Source of the DNA: Phenylobacterium sp.
Lineage (GTDB): Bacteria > Pseudomonadota > Alphaproteobacteria > Caulobacterales > Caulobacteraceae
Assembly (NCBI RefSeq): GCF_030697305.1
Contig: NZ_JAUYQL010000006.1
Coordinates: forward strand, 1 to 38,554
Reading direction: 5' to 3'
Length of the DNA: 38,554 nt
The notes under the pieces are model-generated. The model had not been told where the DNA came from, ran no database searches, and was given only the letters and a program-made list of their open reading frames with translations. Of the stretch, positions 1-8,692 are shown piece after piece; the first letter of the stretch is position 1, and the number at the start of each line of letters is the position of its first letter. The position numbers and the translations under genes were made by a program.

Positions 1-986
1 CCATCACCCTGCACACCCCGCTCACCGACAAGACCCGCAACATCCTGTCGGCCGAGAACCTGGGCAAGACCAAGAAGGGCGTGATGATCATCAACTGCGC
101 CCGCGGCGGTCTGGTCGACGAGAAGGCCCTGCGCGCCCTGCTCGACAGCGGCCATGTGGGCGGCGCGGCCTTCGACGTGTTCGTCGAGGAACCGGCCAAG
201 GACAACGTGCTGTTCGGGGCCGAGAACTTCATCGCCACCCCGCACCTGGGCGCCTCCACCAACGAGGCCCAGGAGAACGTCGCCCTGCAGGTCGCAGAGC
301 AGATGAGCGACTACCTGCTCACCGGCGCGGTCTCCAACGCGCTGAACAGCCCCTCGGTCACGGCCGAGGAAGCCCCGCGTCTGGCCCCCTTCATCGCGCT
401 CGCCGAAAAGCTCGGCGCCTTCGCCGGCCAGATGGTCGACTTCGGCGTTAAGTCCATCGACATCGCCTACGAGGGCGAGATCGCGAAACTCAACACCAAG
501 CCGCTGACCGCCGCGTCGCTGGCCGGCGTGATGCGGCCCATGCTGGCCGAGATCAACATGGTCTCCGCGCCGGCGGTGGCCAAGGAACGTGGCATCACTG
601 TCTCGGAATCTACCCAGGACGAGTCGCCGATCTACGAGAGCCTGATGCGCATCACCGTCACCACTGAGAAGGGCCGCCGCTCATTCGCAGGCTCCGTGCT
701 GGCCGGCACGCCGCGGGTGGTCGAGGTGAAGGACATGGATCTGGACGCGCCGTTCGGCCCGACCATGCTCTATGTCAACAACCTGGATAAGCCGGGCTTC
801 ATCGGCAACCTGGGCGCCATTCTCGCCGACGCGGGCGTCAACATCGCCACCTTCAACCTGGGTCGCGTTTCCGCCGGAGAAGACGCCATCGCCTTGGTCG
901 GCGTCGACCAGGAGCCCAGCGAGGACCTGCTCTCCCGCATCCAGAGCCTCCCCCACGTCAAGGAAGCCCGCACCCTGCGGTTCTAG
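1..986 (+). CDS. serA: D-3-phosphoglycerate dehydrogenase, 3' part
   Basis: C-terminal two thirds of SerA, which oxidises 3-phosphoglycerate to 3-phosphohydroxypyruvate in the first step of serine synthesis. The 5' end lies outside the window; the reading frame is open from base 3. Visible are the end of the NAD-binding/catalytic domain (NCARGGLVDE, then the EEPAKDN and TPHLGAST stretches that carry the catalytic Glu and His in this family), an intervening allosteric-type domain, and a C-terminal ACT domain beginning near PTMLYVNNLDKPGFIGNLG. That layout is the long form of PGDH (usually about 525 aa), which is often serine-regulated through ACT. It converges with the SOS operon, separated by a strong hairpin. 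Confidence 0.96.
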   Translation, partial: ITLHTPLTDKTRNILSAENLGKTKKGVMIINCARGGLVDEKALRALLDSGHVGGAAFDVFVEEPAKDNVLFGAENFIATPHLGASTNEAQENVALQVAEQMSDYLLTGAVSNALNSPSVTAEEAPRLAPFIALAEKLGAFAGQMVDFGVKSIDIAYEGEIAKLNTKPLTAASLAGVMRPMLAEINMVSAPAVAKERGITVSESTQDESPIYESLMRITVTTEKGRRSFAGSVLAGTPRVVEVKDMDLDAPFGPTMLYVNNLDKPGFIGNLGAILADAGVNIATFNLGRVSAGEDAIALVGVDQEPSEDLLSRIQSLPHVKEARTLRF

Positions 987-996
987 GACCGTTCAA

Positions 997-1025
997 GCTC
1001 CTCCCCCCGTGAACGGGGGAGGAGC
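997..1025. terminator. GC-rich hairpin between convergent serA and dnaE2
   Basis: Perfect 11-bp stem (997-1007 pairing with 1015-1025) with a 7-nt loop, starting 10 nt after the serA stop and lying 15 nt beyond the dnaE2 stop. There is no clear T run on either side, so intrinsic termination is likely but not certain. Its position between converging genes fits a bidirectional terminator. Confidence 0.55.
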
Positions 1026-1039
1026 GAAGCGGGCGCCAA

Positions 1040-4000
1040 TCAGTGGAAATCGCGGCTGCGGATCAGGCGGCCGCTGACCTTGGAACGCACCGTCACCGGG
1101 GCCGCGTCGTCCTCGCGGCGCAGTTCGCTCAGTCGCTGCGACAGGTCCTCGAAGCGTTCGGCGACCAGGTGGACCACCTCGCCCTCGCGCTGCAGCCGGC
1201 CGTGCACCACCAGGAAGGCCGAGGTCATCACCAGCCGGCGATGCCGCTCGAAGGCGTCGCGCCACACGACGATGTTGGCCACGCCCGTCTCGTCTTCCAG
1301 GGTCAGGAACACCACGCCCTTGGCCGTACCCGGCCGCTGGCGCACCAGCACCAGCCCGCCGACGGTGATCCTGCGGCGGTCCTTGAGCGTCTTCAGCGCC
1401 TGCGCCGGGACCGCCCCCATGCGCACAAGGTCCTCGCGGAAGAAGCTGCACGGGTGGGCCTGCAGCGACAGGCTGGTGGTGCGGTAGTCCTCGGCCACAT
1501 GCTGCGGCAGGTTCATCAGCGGCAGGGCCACCGCCTCTTCCGACACCCCCATGGCGGCCAGCAGGGGGGCGTCGCTCTCGATCCGCGCCTCGCCCGCCAT
1601 GCCCTTCACCGCCCAAAGGGCCTGGCGGCGATCCAGCCCCAGGGAGCGGAACGCGTCGGCCTCGGCCAGGAGCTCCAGCGCACGTTTGGACAGCTTCGCG
1701 CGCCGGGCCAGGGCGTTGAGGTCGCGCACGCCCTCTTCGCGCGCGCTCACCAGGGCCTTGGCCTCCTCCTGGTTCAATCCCTTGATCTGCCGCAGGCCCA
1801 GCCGCACCGCGCGCCAGCCCTTCGCATGCGCATGCGTCGGCGGCTCCAGCGTGCAGTCCCAGTCGCTGGCCAGCACGTCGGGCCCGCGCACCTCCACCCC
1901 ATGCTCGCGTGCGTCGCGGACCAGTTGCGCCGGCTGGTAGAAACCCATCGGCTGGCTGTTCAGCAGCGCCGCGCAGAAGGCGTCCGGCCAGCGCCACTTC
2001 ACCCAGGCCGACGCATAGACCAGCAGGGCGAAGCTGATCGCGTGGCTCTCGGGGAAGCCATAAGAGCCGAACCCCTCGATCTGCTTGTAGCAGCGGTCCG
2101 CGAACTCGGGATCGTAGCCGCGCGCGACCATCCCCTCGACGAACCTCACCCCGTATTCACCCACCGTGCCCAGGTGGCGGAAGGTGGCCATGGAGCGGCG
2201 CAGGCCATCGGCGTCGTTGTCCGAAAACTGCGCCGCCTCGATGGCGATGCGCATCGCCTGCTCCTGGAACAGCGGCACCCCAAGGGTCTTCTTGAGGATG
2301 CCTTCCAGCTCGTCCTGGGGGAATTCCGCCGCCGGCCGCGGATAGTCCACCGGCTCCTTGCCTTCGCGGCGGCGCAGGTAGGGGTGCACCATGTCGCCCT
2401 GGATCGGGCCTGGCCGCACGATCGCCACCTCGATCACCAAGTCGTAGAACTTGGCAGGCTTCAGCCTGGGCAGCATCGACATCTGCGCCCGGCTCTCCAC
2501 CTGGAAGACGCCCACCGAGTCCGCGTGGCAGAGCATATCGTAGACCTGCGGGACCATCTGCGGGACGTCGGCGATCTCCCGGATCTGCGTTCCGTCGTCC
2601 AGCGGCGGCAGCATGGCGAAGCTGCGCTTCAGCGCGCTCAACATGCCCAATGCCAGCACGTCGACCTTCATCAGGCCCAGCGCGTCGATGTCGTCCTTGT
2701 CCCATTCGATGAAGGTGCGGTCGGCCATGGCCGCGTTGCCGATCGGGACGGTCTCGTCCAGCCGCCGCTGGGTCAGCACGAAACCGCCGACGTGCTGCGA
2801 CAGGTGCCGGGGAAACCCCAAAAGCTCCTGGGCGAGCGTGCAGGCGCGGCGGATCTGCTCATTGTCGGGGTCGAGGCCCGCCTGGCGGATATGGCCGTCC
2901 GGCACGCTGTCCCCATAGCTGCCCCACACCGTGCCCGCCAGCGCCGCGGTGACGTCCTCGGTCAGCCCCAGCGCCTTGCCCACCTGGCGGATCGCCATGC
3001 GCGGGCGGTAATGGATCACGGTGGCGACGATCGCCGCACGATGGCGCCCGTAGCGGTCGAACACATACTGCATCACCTCCTCGCGCCGCTCGTGCTCGAA
3101 GTCGACGTCGATGTCCGGCGGCTCGCCCCGCTTCTCCGAGATGAACCGCGAGAACAGCAGGTCCTGGTCCTCCTTGGTCGGGTCCACCGAGGTGATCCCT
3201 AGGCAGAAGCAGACGCAGGAATTGGCCGCCGACCCCCGGCCCTGGCACAGGATGTCCTGCTTGCGCGCCCAGCGGACGATGTCGTGGACGGTCAGGAAAT
3301 AGTTGGGGAAATCCAACTTCTCGATCAGCGCCAGTTCCTTGTTCAGCAGGTCTCGGACCTTGCCAGGCGGGCCGTTCGGATAGCGCCAGCCCGCGCCCTC
3401 CCAGGCCAGGTCGTGTAGGTGCTGGATGGCGGTCTTGCCGGGCGGGACGGGTTCGTCGGGATATTCGTAGGAGAGCTGCGACAGGTCGAAGCCGATGCGC
3501 TCGACGATCTCCAGCCCGCGCTCCACCGCGCCCGGGAAACGCGCGAACAGCCGCGCCATCTCGTGCGGAGGCTTCAGGCGCCGTTCGGCGTTGGCCTCCA
3601 GCCGAAGCCCCGCCTCGGTGATCGTGCAGTTCTCGCGGATGCAGGTCAGCACGTCCTGCAGCGGTCGCCGATCGGGCGCGTGGTAGAGCACGTCGCCGGT
3701 CGCCGCCATCGGCGCGCCGCTGGAGGCCGCCAGTCCCGCCAGCCGCGACAGCCGCTGCACGTCGCGCGCGCCGTAGCCCCGCGCCGCCGCAAGCCAGACG
3801 TTCCCGTTAAGCTCGCCGGCGATGCGCGCCAGCCGCGCCGCGAAGTCCTCGTCCAATCGGGCGGGCGGAACCGCTAGGCAGAGCTGCCCCTCCGCGTGAT
3901 CCAGGAAATCGGCCCAGGCGAGCTCGCACCCGCCCTTCTTCGCCCGCCGCTGGCCCACGGTCAGCAACCGGGTCAACCGCCCGTAGGCCTCGCGGTCGGA

Positions 4001-4258
4001 CGGATAGCAGAGCAGGCTGGGCGATCCGTCGGCGAAGTCCAACCGGCAGCCGGTCAGCGCCCGCACCTTGGCCCCGCCTGAGCGCAGGTCGTTCATCGCC
4101 GACCAGGCGCGCACCACGCCGGCCAGGCTGTTGCGGTCGGTGATCCCGATGGCCGAGATCCCCAGGGCCTCGGCGGTGGTCACCAGCTCCCACGGATGCG
4201 AGGCCCCCCTCAGGAACGAGAAGTTGGTGGCGGCCTGCAGTTCGGCGTAGGCGGCCAT
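1040..4258 (-). CDS. dnaE2: Error-prone DNA polymerase DnaE2 (ImuC)
   Basis: C-family translesion polymerase alpha subunit, 1072 aa, which is normal for DnaE2. It carries out damage-induced mutagenic synthesis together with ImuA and ImuB. An N-terminal PHP domain begins at residue 3. The palm carries RGSAANS (341-347), the catalytic PDIDVDFE motif (381-388) and the third catalytic Asp in [10 protein letters not shown] (531-540). A C-terminal OB fold begins near [10 protein letters not shown]. The ATG at 4258 has no good ribosome site and lies 3 nt after the stop of the upstream VOC gene, so translation is probably coupled. It is the last gene of the imuA-imuB-VOC-dnaE2 operon and should be LexA-controlled through the box at 7083. 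Confidence 0.97.
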   Translation of the reverse strand: MAAYAELQAATNFSFLRGASHPWELVTTAEALGISAIGITDRNSLAGVVRAWSAMNDLRSGGAKVRALTGCRLDFADGSPSLLCYPSDREAYGRLTRLLTVGQRRAKKGGCELAWADFLDHAEGQLCLAVPPARLDEDFAARLARIAGELNGNVWLAAARGYGARDVQRLSRLAGLAASSGAPMAATGDVLYHAPDRRPLQDVLTCIRENCTITEAGLRLEANAERRLKPPHEMARLFARFPGAVERGLEIVERIGFDLSQLSYEYPDEPVPPGKTAIQHLHDLAWEGAGWRYPNGPPGKVRDLLNKELALIEKLDFPNYFLTVHDIVRWARKQDILCQGRGSAANSCVCFCLGITSVDPTKEDQDLLFSRFISEKRGEPPDIDVDFEHERREEVMQYVFDRYGRHRAAIVATVIHYRPRMAIRQVGKALGLTEDVTAALAGTVWGSYGDSVPDGHIRQAGLDPDNEQIRRACTLAQELLGFPRHLSQHVGGFVLTQRRLDETVPIGNAAMADRTFIEWDKDDIDALGLMKVDVLALGMLSALKRSFAMLPPLDDGTQIREIADVPQMVPQVYDMLCHADSVGVFQVESRAQMSMLPRLKPAKFYDLVIEVAIVRPGPIQGDMVHPYLRRREGKEPVDYPRPAAEFPQDELEGILKKTLGVPLFQEQAMRIAIEAAQFSDNDADGLRRSMATFRHLGTVGEYGVRFVEGMVARGYDPEFADRCYKQIEGFGSYGFPESHAISFALLVYASAWVKWRWPDAFCAALLNSQPMGFYQPAQLVRDAREHGVEVRGPDVLASDWDCTLEPPTHAHAKGWRAVRLGLRQIKGLNQEEAKALVSAREEGVRDLNALARRAKLSKRALELLAEADAFRSLGLDRRQALWAVKGMAGEARIESDAPLLAAMGVSEEAVALPLMNLPQHVAEDYRTTSLSLQAHPCSFFREDLVRMGAVPAQALKTLKDRRRITVGGLVLVRQRPGTAKGVVFLTLEDETGVANIVVWRDAFERHRRLVMTSAFLVVHGRLQREGEVVHLVAERFEDLSQRLSELRREDDAAPVTVRSKVSGRLIRSRDFH

Positions 4259-4261
4259 GGA

Positions 4262-4666
4262 TCAGGTCAGGTCGGTGAAAGGATTGAAGGCGACCTCCCA
4301 GAGGTTTCCCTCGGGATCGGCGAAATAGCCGGAATAGCCGCCCCAGAAGACGTCCTGGGGAATCTTGACCGACGCCGCCCCGGCGGCGAGCGCCTGGGCG
4401 AAAACGCGATCGACATCAATCTTGGAAGGCGCGTTGTGGGCGAGCGCCACACCGCTGAATCCGGAGCCTTCGGTCGGTATGGTGGCGTCCTGCGCCAGCG
4501 CATCGCGCGGATAGAGTCCCAGCCAGGTCCCCTCCAGGCGAAACATGATCATGTCATCGCCGGGCGAATAGTTGTGCAGTGGAAAGCCCAGGCCGTCCCG
4601 GTAAAAGGAGAGCATCCGTTCCAGGTCGCGCGCGCCGAAGGTGATGAGGCTGATCTTGGGTTTCAT
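4262..4666 (-). CDS. VOC-fold protein (glyoxalase/bleomycin-resistance type)
   Basis: 134-aa single-domain vicinal oxygen chelate protein. It starts MKPKISLITFGARDLERM and has the family layout: a first strand with a DLERMLSFYRDGLG motif, and a C-terminal GYFADPEGNLWEVAFNP stretch that supplies the usual metal-ligand Glu. The start at 4666 is supported by AGGAGT just upstream; the longer open frame reads back into imuB. It lies 8 nt after imuB and 3 nt before dnaE2, so it is transcribed within the SOS mutagenesis operon. The substrate cannot be told from sequence. It could be a detoxification enzyme or simply a co-opted passenger. Confidence 0.9.
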   Translation of the reverse strand: MKPKISLITFGARDLERMLSFYRDGLGFPLHNYSPGDDMIMFRLEGTWLGLYPRDALAQDATIPTEGSGFSGVALAHNAPSKIDVDRVFAQALAAGAASVKIPQDVFWGGYSGYFADPEGNLWEVAFNPFTDLT

Positions 4667-4674
4667 TTGGACTC

Positions 4675-6351
4675 CTATCCGAACAGGCCGTGCAGCCACC
4701 AGCGGGCGGGCTGGCCGGCTTCGTAGAGTCCGGCGCGGAACACCCAGAAGCGGCCGCCTTCCTGGTCCTCCACCCGGTAGTAGTCGCGCACATGGGCGGG
4801 AGAGGCGGCGGAGAGCGCGGCCTTCCACCATTCTTCGGCGATCCGCTCCGGCCCTTCCGAACGGCTCACCCGGTGCACCCGGCCTCGCCAGCGGAACTGG
4901 ATCGGCGGGTCGTCGGGCACCGGCGCGGTGACCTCGATCGCCTCGGGACGGCGGAACAGCCGAAGCGGCCTGGGCAGGTCAGGGTCCCAGCCGCCGTGGG
5001 GTGCGCCGGCCAGCGGCGGGGCGCGTATCGACGCCAGTTCCGGCACGTGGCTTTCGAAGGCTGCCGATTTCCATACCCGCTCCTCGCCCAGCCGGTTGGC
5101 CAGCCGGTCGACCAGCGGCGCCAGCTCCGCCTCGTCGATGAGGTCCCACTGGAACACCTCATCCTTTCGGCCGTCATCCTCGGGCTTGTCCCGGGGATCC
5201 ATGAACACCGAGGCGCCGGGGAAACGCAGCAACGCCGAGGTCCCTTCCGCGTCTCCCGTGTGCATGGATCCCCGGGACAAGCCCGAGGATGACGATCTGG
5301 AGGGACTCTGGCGCAACGACGTCTGCCGGCCCGCCAGCGGCTCTACGTCCAGGGCGCTCAGGGTCACCACCTCGATCCCGAAGCCCGGATCGACCGTCTC
5401 CAGCTTCGGCGCGAACAGCCTTGCGAGGCGTCTCGCGTCGCGCCCGGGGAACGCCAGGCCGACGCTTAAGGAAGGCGCCTGTCCGTCAACCCGATGGAAG
5501 GCCATCTCGAAGCGCCGCGCGCCCTGGCCGGCGTCGTCCAGTCGCGCGCAAAGCGCCTCCAGGATGTCGCGGCTGACCCGTCCCATGTCCTCAGGCGCGC
5601 TGATCGGCTCGGCGAAAGCCAGCCGCGCGAACCAAGGGGTCGCCGGACGGCGAAAGGCCAGCGCCTCGCGCGCGCGGCCCAGCGCCTGGTCCAGGCGCAT
5701 CAGGGTGGCGGCCCCAAACCGGCGGCCCAGAGGCGCGCGGGGAATCTTCATCAACTGACCCAGGCGCTTCAGCCCCAGCCGCTCGATCTGGGCGGCGGCC
5801 TGCGGCTCCAGGCGCAGCGCCGCCGGCGGCAGCGGGGCCAGCAGCGGCGCCTGCTCACCTACGGCCGCGATCGTCCCATCCACGCCATGGTGCGCCAGCG
5901 CCCAGGCCGCGCCGGGGGTGTCGGCGAGCGCCAACCTGACGCCGATCCCGCCCTGCCCCAGCCTGTGGCGAAAGTCGGCCATCAGCGCGCCCTCCCCGCC
6001 CCACAGGTGCGACACGCCCTCCACGTCGAGGAGCAGGCCGTCCGGCGCATCGGGCGCCACGGCCGGGGAGAATCGCACGCACCAGTCGGCCAGCGCCTCC
6101 AGGGCGGCCAGGTCGGCGGCGGGCTCAGCCTCGGCGCTGTCGAGTTCGGGGACCAGGGCCGCGGCGTCGGCGGCCTTCTGACCGGCGAATAGACCGAGCG
6201 CGCGGGCGGCCTCGTCCACCGCCGCCAGCCGACGCACGCCACGGGCGGTCTCCACCAGGGCGAACGGCCTATCCTGCGGCGCGGACGGGTTGCGGCGGCG
6301 CCAGTTGTCGATCGCCCAGTTCGGCGACCAGGCGCAAAGGATGCGTCCCAT
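4675..6351 (-). CDS. imuB: ImuB, inactive Y-family polymerase-like mutagenesis protein
   Basis: 558-aa DinP/UmuC-like protein that links DnaE2 to the sliding clamp in translesion synthesis. The N-terminus (MGRILCAWSPNWAIDNWRRR) has the Y-family fold but not the acidic DxDxFFASVE motif of active polymerases, and LDVEGVSHLWGG replaces the second acidic pair; this is the known ImuB pattern. The C-terminus ends RWWLHGLFG, typical of the family. The start at 6351 is preceded by GAGGAAG and overlaps imuA by 83 nt. Residues about 353-393 are encoded by a perfect inverted repeat inserted in frame, which makes the protein roughly 40-50 residues longer than usual (about 500-520). Confidence 0.93.
   Translation of the reverse strand: MGRILCAWSPNWAIDNWRRRNPSAPQDRPFALVETARGVRRLAAVDEAARALGLFAGQKAADAAALVPELDSAEAEPAADLAALEALADWCVRFSPAVAPDAPDGLLLDVEGVSHLWGGEGALMADFRHRLGQGGIGVRLALADTPGAAWALAHHGVDGTIAAVGEQAPLLAPLPPAALRLEPQAAAQIERLGLKRLGQLMKIPRAPLGRRFGAATLMRLDQALGRAREALAFRRPATPWFARLAFAEPISAPEDMGRVSRDILEALCARLDDAGQGARRFEMAFHRVDGQAPSLSVGLAFPGRDARRLARLFAPKLETVDPGFGIEVVTLSALDVEPLAGRQTSLRQSPSRSSSSGLSRGSMHTGDAEGTSALLRFPGASVFMDPRDKPEDDGRKDEVFQWDLIDEAELAPLVDRLANRLGEERVWKSAAFESHVPELASIRAPPLAGAPHGGWDPDLPRPLRLFRRPEAIEVTAPVPDDPPIQFRWRGRVHRVSRSEGPERIAEEWWKAALSAASPAHVRDYYRVEDQEGGRFWVFRAGLYEAGQPARWWLHGLFG
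5173..5293. repeat. Perfect 31-bp inverted repeat (REP/MITE-like) inside imuB
   Basis: Left arm 5173-5203 and right arm 5263-5293 are exact reverse complements over 31 bp, separated by 59 bp. Read on the imuB strand, the two arms encode SSSGLSRGSM and FMDPRDKPEDD. The latter resembles the DPRDKPEDD-type peptide often read out of palindromic repeats in Caulobacter, Sphingomonas and Bradyrhizobium relatives. The element keeps imuB in frame and lies in the loop before the conserved LVDRLANRLG segment. The assignment to a dispersed repeat family is from memory; the palindrome itself is seen directly. Confidence 0.85.
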
Positions 6352-7063
6352 CGATGTCTTCCTCAAACGGCCGTCGCTCGAACAACCAGGCCCCGGGCCG
6401 GCCGCCGCGGCAGTACTCCAGCTCCACCCGCCAGCGCGGCGCGCCCAGGCCGACGACCTCGCCATAAAGATTGGCTTCAGGCGCGCTCGGCGCCGCCGCG
6501 ACCCGCCAGCGGGCGACCGCGGCCGAGCCGTGGGCCTTGCCGCCGCTCCCCGCCCCGAACGGATTGCGGCGGATCACCAGTCCGGTGGCCGCCGCCTTCT
6601 CGCAGGCCAGCTGCAGCCTCCGGCCCGCCGTCAAGTCCACCGCCCCCACCTCGCCCAGCACTACCGCGACCCCAGTGGAAGCCAGCGCGTCCTCCATCAC
6701 CCCCAGCGCCTCGGCGTCATCGCGGGCGCAGACCTGGATCAGCCGCTCGGGCGGAAACCCCAGACCCTCCAGCCCCGGCGCATGCAGGTCGTCGCGTCGC
6801 AGCACCCACACCGCCCAGCCGCGCCGGACCAACGGGGCGGCCAGCAGGGCGGCGAAGGCGGCGGGCGCGGCGGCGGTCTCGGCCTCCATCCCTTCTCCCG
6901 TCACCTCATGCCAGCGGCCCAGAGGCAGGCCGCCGCCCGGCAGGCGCGCATCGATCCGCGCGTCGCCGAACGGCAGCGAGCCGCAATCTCCCCGTCCCCC
7001 TGCCTCAAGGGCGGCGACCTTCGCCCGCACGGCGTCGAGGCGGCCGGCGCGAAAATCGGACAT
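6269..7063 (-). CDS. imuA: ImuA, RecA/SulA-like SOS mutagenesis protein
   Basis: 264-aa ImuA homologue, first gene of the imuA-imuB-VOC-dnaE2 operon. The start MSDFRAGRLDAVRAKVAALE at 7063 was chosen over an ATG at 7105 because the LexA box (7083-7097) would otherwise lie inside the gene, and AAGGAG precedes 7063. Family features seen are LPFGDARIDARLPGGGLPLGRW near residue 43 and the DFRAG start. No proper Walker A is visible, as in other ImuA proteins. It probably helps assemble or regulate the ImuB-DnaE2 mutasome. Its 3' end overlaps imuB by 83 nt. Confidence 0.92.
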   Translation of the reverse strand: MSDFRAGRLDAVRAKVAALEAGGRGDCGSLPFGDARIDARLPGGGLPLGRWHEVTGEGMEAETAAAPAAFAALLAAPLVRRGWAVWVLRRDDLHAPGLEGLGFPPERLIQVCARDDAEALGVMEDALASTGVAVVLGEVGAVDLTAGRRLQLACEKAAATGLVIRRNPFGAGSGGKAHGSAAVARWRVAAAPSAPEANLYGEVVGLGAPRWRVELEYCRGGRPGAWLFERRPFEEDIDGTHPLRLVAELGDRQLAPPQPVRAAG

Positions 7064-7082
7064 GGAAATTCGGACTCCTTTC

Positions 7083-7097
7083 GTTCCTATTTTGTTC
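7083..7097 (-). promoter_or_regulatory. LexA (SOS) box upstream of imuA
   Basis: Exact match to the alphaproteobacterial LexA operator GTTC-N7-GTTC (GTTC at 7083-7086 and 7094-7097). It lies 20-34 nt before the imuA ATG, where repressor would block the promoter. It sits between divergent imuA and ku, but ku starts more than 100 nt away, so imuA is the likely target. Confidence 0.9.
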
Positions 7098-7205
7098 TGC
7101 ATCACACCCTGAGAGTCAAGGCCCCCGCGAAGCTTGAGAACCGAATCCTCCGGCCAGGCGTTTCCAGAGTCCTTTCAAGCGTCTGATCGAATGGGGAGAA
7201 CGGCC

Positions 7206-8069
7206 ATGGCCACGCGTCCGACCTGGCAGGGATACCTGCGCCTCTCCCTGGTGAGCTGCCCGGTGGCGCTCTACACCGCCACATCGCGGGCCGGCGAAGT
7301 GCACTTCAACATGCTGCACAAGGAGACCCACAACCGCATCCGGATGATCCCCACAGATCCCAAGGAAGGTCCGGTCGAGCGCTCCGACATCGTCAAGGGC
7401 TACGAGATCGAGAAGGGCCACTACGTCGTCGTCACCGACGAGGAGATCAAGAACGTCCGGCTGGAGACCACCCGTAGCCTGGACATCGAGCGCTTCGTCG
7501 ACGAGGCCGACATCGACCGCCTCTACTGGAACGACCCCTACTACCTGGTCCCCGACGGCGAGATGGCGGTGGAAGCCTTCACCGTGATCCGAGAGGCGAT
7601 GAAGAAGGCCGGCAAGGTCGCCCTGGGCCGGCTGGTCATGCACCAGCGCGAGCGGCTGATGGCGCTGGAGCCTCGTGACCGCGGCATCCTCGCCTACACG
7701 ATCCGCAGCAACCGCGAGGTCAAGGACCCGGCCGAGGTGTTCGCCTCCATCCCCGACGCCAAGCCCAGCGCCCAGATGGTCGAGATCGCCGCCAAGATCA
7801 TCGACCAGCAGGAAGGCCCCTTCGACCCCAGCCAGTTCAAAGACCGCTACGAGGAGGCCCTGCGCGCGCTGCTGAAGGAAAAGGAGAAGGGCGCCAAGGT
7901 CACCGCGCCGGAAGCGCCCAAGGAGGCCGAGGTCGTCGACCTCATGGAGGCGCTGAAGCGCAGCCTGGGCCAGGGCGGCGAACGCCGCGCGCCCGCCAAA
8001 CGCGCCGCCGCCAAGCCTGCCGCTCCAGCCAAACCGGCCCCCAGACGTCCGGCTCGCAAACGGGCCTGA
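7206..8069 (+). CDS. ku: Non-homologous end-joining protein Ku
   Basis: 287-aa bacterial Ku, which forms a homodimeric ring on DNA double-strand ends and recruits LigD. Most of the protein is the Ku core (MATRPTWQGYLRLSLVSCPV, then the VEAFTVIREAMKK and ALGRLVMHQRERL region). A Lys/Ala/Pro-rich basic tail follows (about residues 230-287, with RRAPAKRAAAKPA), the type of extension used for DNA binding or LigD contact. The ATG at 7206 follows a GGAGAA site; the open frame extends further upstream but without Ku homology. It diverges from the SOS operon. ligD is about 10 kb downstream on the other strand. Confidence 0.96.
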   Translation: MATRPTWQGYLRLSLVSCPVALYTATSRAGEVHFNMLHKETHNRIRMIPTDPKEGPVERSDIVKGYEIEKGHYVVVTDEEIKNVRLETTRSLDIERFVDEADIDRLYWNDPYYLVPDGEMAVEAFTVIREAMKKAGKVALGRLVMHQRERLMALEPRDRGILAYTIRSNREVKDPAEVFASIPDAKPSAQMVEIAAKIIDQQEGPFDPSQFKDRYEEALRALLKEKEKGAKVTAPEAPKEAEVVDLMEALKRSLGQGGERRAPAKRAAAKPAAPAKPAPRRPARKRA

Positions 8070-8288
8070 GGGCTCTGCCTGCGCCGTTCCCTCGGCGACC
8101 TCAGCAGGAAAGTCCGCGATATCTTCGGTTCAGCTCAAGGCGCCGCCGCCCGCCGGTACGACTTCAAGTTCTGCTACGACCACGCCCAGTTGCCCGACGA
8201 CCACCAAGCCCGCATCCTGCCCGCGACGCCGGAGATCGGCGACATCTGGCGCAACGACCTGCCAGACCCGGTCACCGTCGTGCACTGA
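8070..8288 (+). pseudogene. Start-less open segment after ku (possible gene remnant)
   Basis: The frame stays open for 72 codons directly after the ku stop, in the ku frame, ending at TGA 8286-8288. Its translation looks protein-like (YDFKFCYDHAQLPDDHQARI, then GDIWRNDLPDPVTVVH) but has no ATG or GTG start. I do not recognise the family. It may be the tail of a decayed gene or a chance open frame in GC-rich DNA. Confidence 0.3.
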
Positions 8289-8344
8289 TCTGCCGAGGTG
8301 GAATCGCCAAGACTCCGCCTCGGCGTCATTTGAGGGAACCGCCC

Positions 8345-8608
8345 ATGCCCACCGTCGTCGTCACCCACAAGGTCAAGGACCAGGCCCACTGGCTCGCTTC
8401 GCGCAAGCGCCAGGAATTCTTCGGCCCGCTCGGCGTGACCAACATCCGCACCTTCGCGAACCCGGGCGATCCGACCCAGGTCGCCTTGATCATGGACGTC
8501 GCCGACCTCGACGCCGTCTTGGCCGCCCTGCAGACCCCGGCCGCCGCAGCCGCCATGGACGCCGACGGCGTACTGCCAGAGACCCTGAGCCTGCACACAG
8601 AGGCGTAG
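8345..8608 (+). CDS. Small conserved-type hypothetical protein
   Basis: 87-aa protein beginning MPTVVVTHKVKDQAHWLASR. The order of predicted strands and helices, and the length, suggest a dimeric alpha-beta barrel (monooxygenase/DUF-type) fold, but I cannot name a family. It has no signal peptide or membrane segment. The ATG at 8345 follows GAGGGAACC. It stands alone between ku and an AraC regulator, all on the plus strand. Codon use matches its neighbours. Confidence 0.7.
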   Translation: MPTVVVTHKVKDQAHWLASRKRQEFFGPLGVTNIRTFANPGDPTQVALIMDVADLDAVLAALQTPAAAAAMDADGVLPETLSLHTEA

Positions 8609-8692
8609 TCGCCTCAGGGTGTCGTGACTTGTCAGGCCTAAGGCCACGCTTCATCATCGGCGCGACCAACCGCTGGGCGTGAGCGCACACCC

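Noticed and set aside
1043..3202. Long plus-strand open frame (719 codons) opposite dnaE2
   Set aside because: It is a shadow of the high-GC dnaE2 gene on the other strand; its translation is low complexity, rich in Arg, His and Gln, with no domain.
6352..6465. N-terminal extension of imuB
   Set aside because: The extra 38 residues come from the overlap with imuA and have no ImuB similarity; the start at 6351 has a good ribosome site.
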